DNA of 64,000 bases from Theobroma cacao (Eukaryota; Streptophyta; Magnoliopsida; Malvales; Malvaceae): the NCBI RefSeq assembly GCF_000208745.1, contig NC_030855.1, positions 13,894,738 to 13,958,737 of the forward strand. Direction: 5' to 3'. Below the pieces are notes generated by a model. The model worked only from the letters and a program-made list of their open reading frames with translations, searched no databases and was not told where the DNA came from. A program made the position numbers and the translations under genes. Shown here piece after piece: positions 61,134-64,000 of this stretch. Within the stretch, counting starts at the first letter, position 1; every line of letters begins with the position of its first letter.

Positions 61134-61693
61134 CTTCTTATTGTTGTCCTTTGATTGGATATTATGCCTTGGTTGTTACCAAATTGACAAAAATCGTTTT
61201 GCTCAAAAATTTTAGTCAAAATCGATACATGTGCCTAAATTATCAAAAATTGTTTTGGTAAATTTTAAAATTTAATTCTAGTATATTAATTATGATTTAA
61301 TACTTGTTTTTAAGTTTTTGAATATTGATTTCAACCAAGTTTTTACAAATTGAAAAGTTAAAGTTCAAATTCAAATAGTTTCATGCGAGTTTAAGCTTGA
61401 ATGGTGATAAATCATGACAAAAAAAATTTAGAATTTTTCTAGGGTTCATTAATATTACTTTGAGTAATTTCCAGCTTTGAAAATATGCCAATTTGTTTAA
61501 TATATGGTCTGGAAAATTCAGGTATTGGTTGTTCATGAACAACCAAATTTTTAGGGATATATGATACCCAAGGTATTGCGGTTGTGGTGAAATTCCAACT
61601 TGTAATTTTTGGCTACCTTGATTGGTGTTTAGTCGCCACTTTAGGGGCTGCAAAGAAGCCCATGTGTCGTCCCAATTAATCTTAGTTCAGGAA
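61134..61693. other. Possible internal remnant of the copia relic, non-coding
   Basis: No recognisable gag. The 90-codon minus-strand frame at 61381-61653 shows no family resemblance. Sequence continues after the hAT element at 62535 until the LTR at 62862. Confidence 0.35.
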
Positions 61694-61701
61694 ACTTTGA
61701 C

Positions 61702-62526
61702 TAGACTTGTCAAAATTGGCCTGACTCATTGAGCCAACCCATTTTTTACTGAAAGTGGGGTGGGTTTGGGTATGAAAATTTAGGCCTATATTAGAACATG
61801 GTCTAAATGAGCTAGCCCATTTGATCAGTGGGCTATCTCAGGTTGGTACGGGCTAGAAAAAAAATTAATAATTTTAGTTAATTTAATAATTTTATATATT
61901 TAGTTATATAAAATTAATAATTTAGCTACTAATGGTATTGTTTATTCTATATATTTCAATATCTTTAATCTTTGCTTGTCAAATTAATAATTTTAGTTAA
62001 GATTGAAACTCACTATCTCTTTTTCTTTTATGGCAATGAATATTAAATGATAATGATTCAGACTTTGAGACATTATTGCTGTCCAAACAAGATTCAAATG
62101 TTTTGCTTAAGGATGAGAATTGGGGATGACATAAAGAGTTTAGAAGTTTCTATTTATTTGGTTATGTACTTATATTGATGAGATTGTAGTTTGTGTTAAA
62201 GATTGAAACTTTATTTATGTTTGATGTAATTTATTTGCATATTTATATTTGGTGTAATTTATTTGTTTGTAATATGTTTTTATTATTCAATTTATGGATT
62301 AAATCATAAAACAATTTTATTGATAAGGAGTTTGTTAGGTAGAGTTATGGGAATGAATTTATTCTTTTTTGAAAAAAAGAAATGGGTTGGCCCAGCTTGG
62401 CCCATGGGATGACAAGGGGTGGACTGGGTTGGGGTTTGACAGCCCATGTAAAAAATGGGTTGACCCAACCCATATCTTCCTAGCCTACAATATTTTGGGC
62501 CAGCCCAGCCCATATTAACACCTTTA
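61702..62526. mobile_element. Non-autonomous hAT element (825 bp) with 8-bp target duplication
   Basis: The left end TAGACTTGTCAAAATTGG and the complement of the right end TAAAGGTGTTAATATGGG match at about 12 of 18. Flanks are ACTTTGAC (61694-61701) and ACTATGAC (62527-62534), 7 of 8. Subterminal regions are full of GGGCC, GGGTTGG and CCCA motifs typical of this kind of plant hAT element. No transposase. Confidence 0.65.
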
Positions 62527-62534
62527 ACTATGAC

Positions 62535-62861
62535 TGATCGAAAAAAGGAAAGAAAATCCTAAAGTTTAGGATTTTGAAAGCATAAGGAAATTAATTCCCT
62601 AATTGCCGATTGGTATCCCATAATTTAAGGAATTGGATTATGTCATATTTAATTAGATTAAATATGATAATTATCATTGTATTTTTCAGCCAAATTTGTT
62701 TCCTAAAATATATTTGGAAAGAAAATGAAATTTAGAAAACTAGAATATGGTAACTACTTAAAAGATAAGGTTACCTATTTTGTTCTATTTCCAAATAATT
62801 AGGAAATTAGTGAAATAGTTTGACTAATTATTTAAATTAAATTACAATGACTAATATAAAT
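62535..62861. other. Intergenic, AT-rich
   Basis: No gene seen; it may be a continuation of the copia relic interior. Confidence 0.4.
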
Positions 62862-64000
62862 TGTCACGACCCAGAACTTTCATCGGGCCCGTGACAACCG
62901 CCGCGACGTCTCGATAGGCACTCATTACCCTGATTGCCGATCGGAACCCCGCAAGGCTTAGCATCAGCTTCCGCATCTCTCCGGTGAGCGACAGTTATTA
63001 AATCTTCCATTTCAAGAAATCATAAGTCGTTTCCAAATCAAAACAATAAAATATTATTTTTTGGCTAACAGGGGCATTTTTGTCATTTTTCTTCGATAAT
63101 ACCGAAACTCACCAAAAACATGGTGTAAAAGCTAAATATGTTCATACATATTTTAAATCAGATAACTAAAGTATAAAATTACTTTTACAATGACATGTGG
63201 GCTCCCAACTAACCAATAAGATGCGAGTCTGTGAACTTATAATTTTGACAATGCAAGGCTAACTGAAGTCCTTGATGCAATCGGCTATCTACCGGCTATC
63301 CCGAACCTGAAATGTGGGGAATTGAGGGTGGTGAGATTATAAAATCTCAGTGAGTAAATAGACACCATCTAAACTATCTAAAGGCGAGTAAATAGAGACA
63401 ATTAAAAATAATTAACTTCAGTAAATTTTTCACATCACGAATATTCATTTCAACCAAATAATCAATATGGCTCGTGAATTACTCAAAACTTGGCTCATGC
63501 CAAATCCTGTGCTCGAGGACACCTGGACCAAGGGTATCCAACCGAGTCCGCCAAGGCTATGAAAAATTTTATATAATCATAAAACTTGTTTTTATTTTGA
63601 CAACATAGCCGTTCTTTGGCGTTGGCTGAGTTTCACTTTCACGCGGTGGTCCATGTGAAGTGCACTCAAAAAGCCCAGCTTAGGAGATACCCTACGCGCC
63701 TCTCCGACTGAGGTGAGAATATAAAGGAGTTTACCATGCCCTTCTAATAGGCTGGCCCACGGAACCCCCCACCACTACAGTAGCTAATCTTTTATCTACC
63801 ACCTGATTTATAAAATCATTTTCTGCATGACATGGCAATTTATCGCAACCTAGCCTCTCAAGGCTAAATACACAGTATAAATAATTCTAACACCAAAATC
63901 AGTTTAGCCATTCATGCTCATTTATTGTCATAAGCCATTCAATTTAAAACCATAAATTTACAACACAAATAGGCAGTCTCCAATTACTCTATTTTCAAAA
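62862..64000 (-). mobile_element. Diverged third copy of the 3.1-kb LTR family (partial, runs off the window)
   Basis: It starts TGTCACGACCC like copies 1 and 2 and follows the same order of blocks: GGAACCCCGCAAGGCTTA, the ATCTAAAGGCGAGTAAA block, CCGAGTCCGCCAAGG, GCCGTTC.TTGGCGTTGGC, and the CTAATAGGC...CCCACGGAA region. Between these blocks it is diverged, so it belongs to a related older subfamily. The 3' part and any target duplication lie beyond 64000, so solo LTR or full element cannot be told. Confidence 0.75.

Overview
This window is nuclear DNA of a flowering plant, probably a dicot; the species cannot be named from the sequence. The evidence is a 24-exon gene with GT-AG introns, very AT-rich intergenic DNA, plant Ty1/copia (Ale-like and Sirevirus-like) retrotransposons, hAT-type elements and long solo LTRs. 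No tRNA, rRNA or CRISPR array was seen.

Two intact protein genes frame the window. At 2480-5665 (+) a single-exon reading frame encodes a 1061-residue DUF2921 membrane protein. At 50368-58035 (+) lies a full-size ABCG/PDR transporter of the NtPDR1/ABCG40 type. I traced all 24 exons; they stay in frame and give 1463 residues. The two genes are unrelated neighbours, not an operon. The first 240 bases may hold the 3' end of another gene.

Between them, from about 5937 to 39279, is one nested transposon block that can be read layer by layer. Layer 1 is an Ale-like copia element on the minus strand (5' LTR 38971-39279, gag 38456-38930, then integrase, RT and RNase H pieces down to 5937). Layer 2: two related non-autonomous hAT elements in opposite orientation (6216-7363 and 9169-13468) and a minus-strand Sirevirus-like element, SIRE-2 (about 14024-38323). 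Layer 3: inside SIRE-2 sit a complete plus-strand Sirevirus-like element, SIRE-1 (14539-24785), a 3103-bp solo LTR (27227-30329) and a second LTR-like insert (33123-35455). Inside the second hAT is another 3103-bp solo LTR (9991-13093). The two 3103-bp LTRs are nearly identical and each has a perfect 5-bp target duplication. All retroelement coding regions carry stops or frameshifts.

The stretch 39280-50100 is intergenic: an orphan coding-like segment on the minus strand (39860-40111), a degenerate tandem repeat split by an insertion, and an AT-rich hAT-like element. Downstream of the transporter (58036-64000) are a copia LTR-like relic with a primer binding site, a hAT MITE with a 7/8 target duplication, and the start of a diverged third copy of the 3.1-kb LTR family running off the right edge.

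The main scientific interest is the nested block: its order of insertion, the missing 3' LTR of SIRE-2, and the regularly spaced palindromes in the Sirevirus-like LTRs and in their pol-env spacers.
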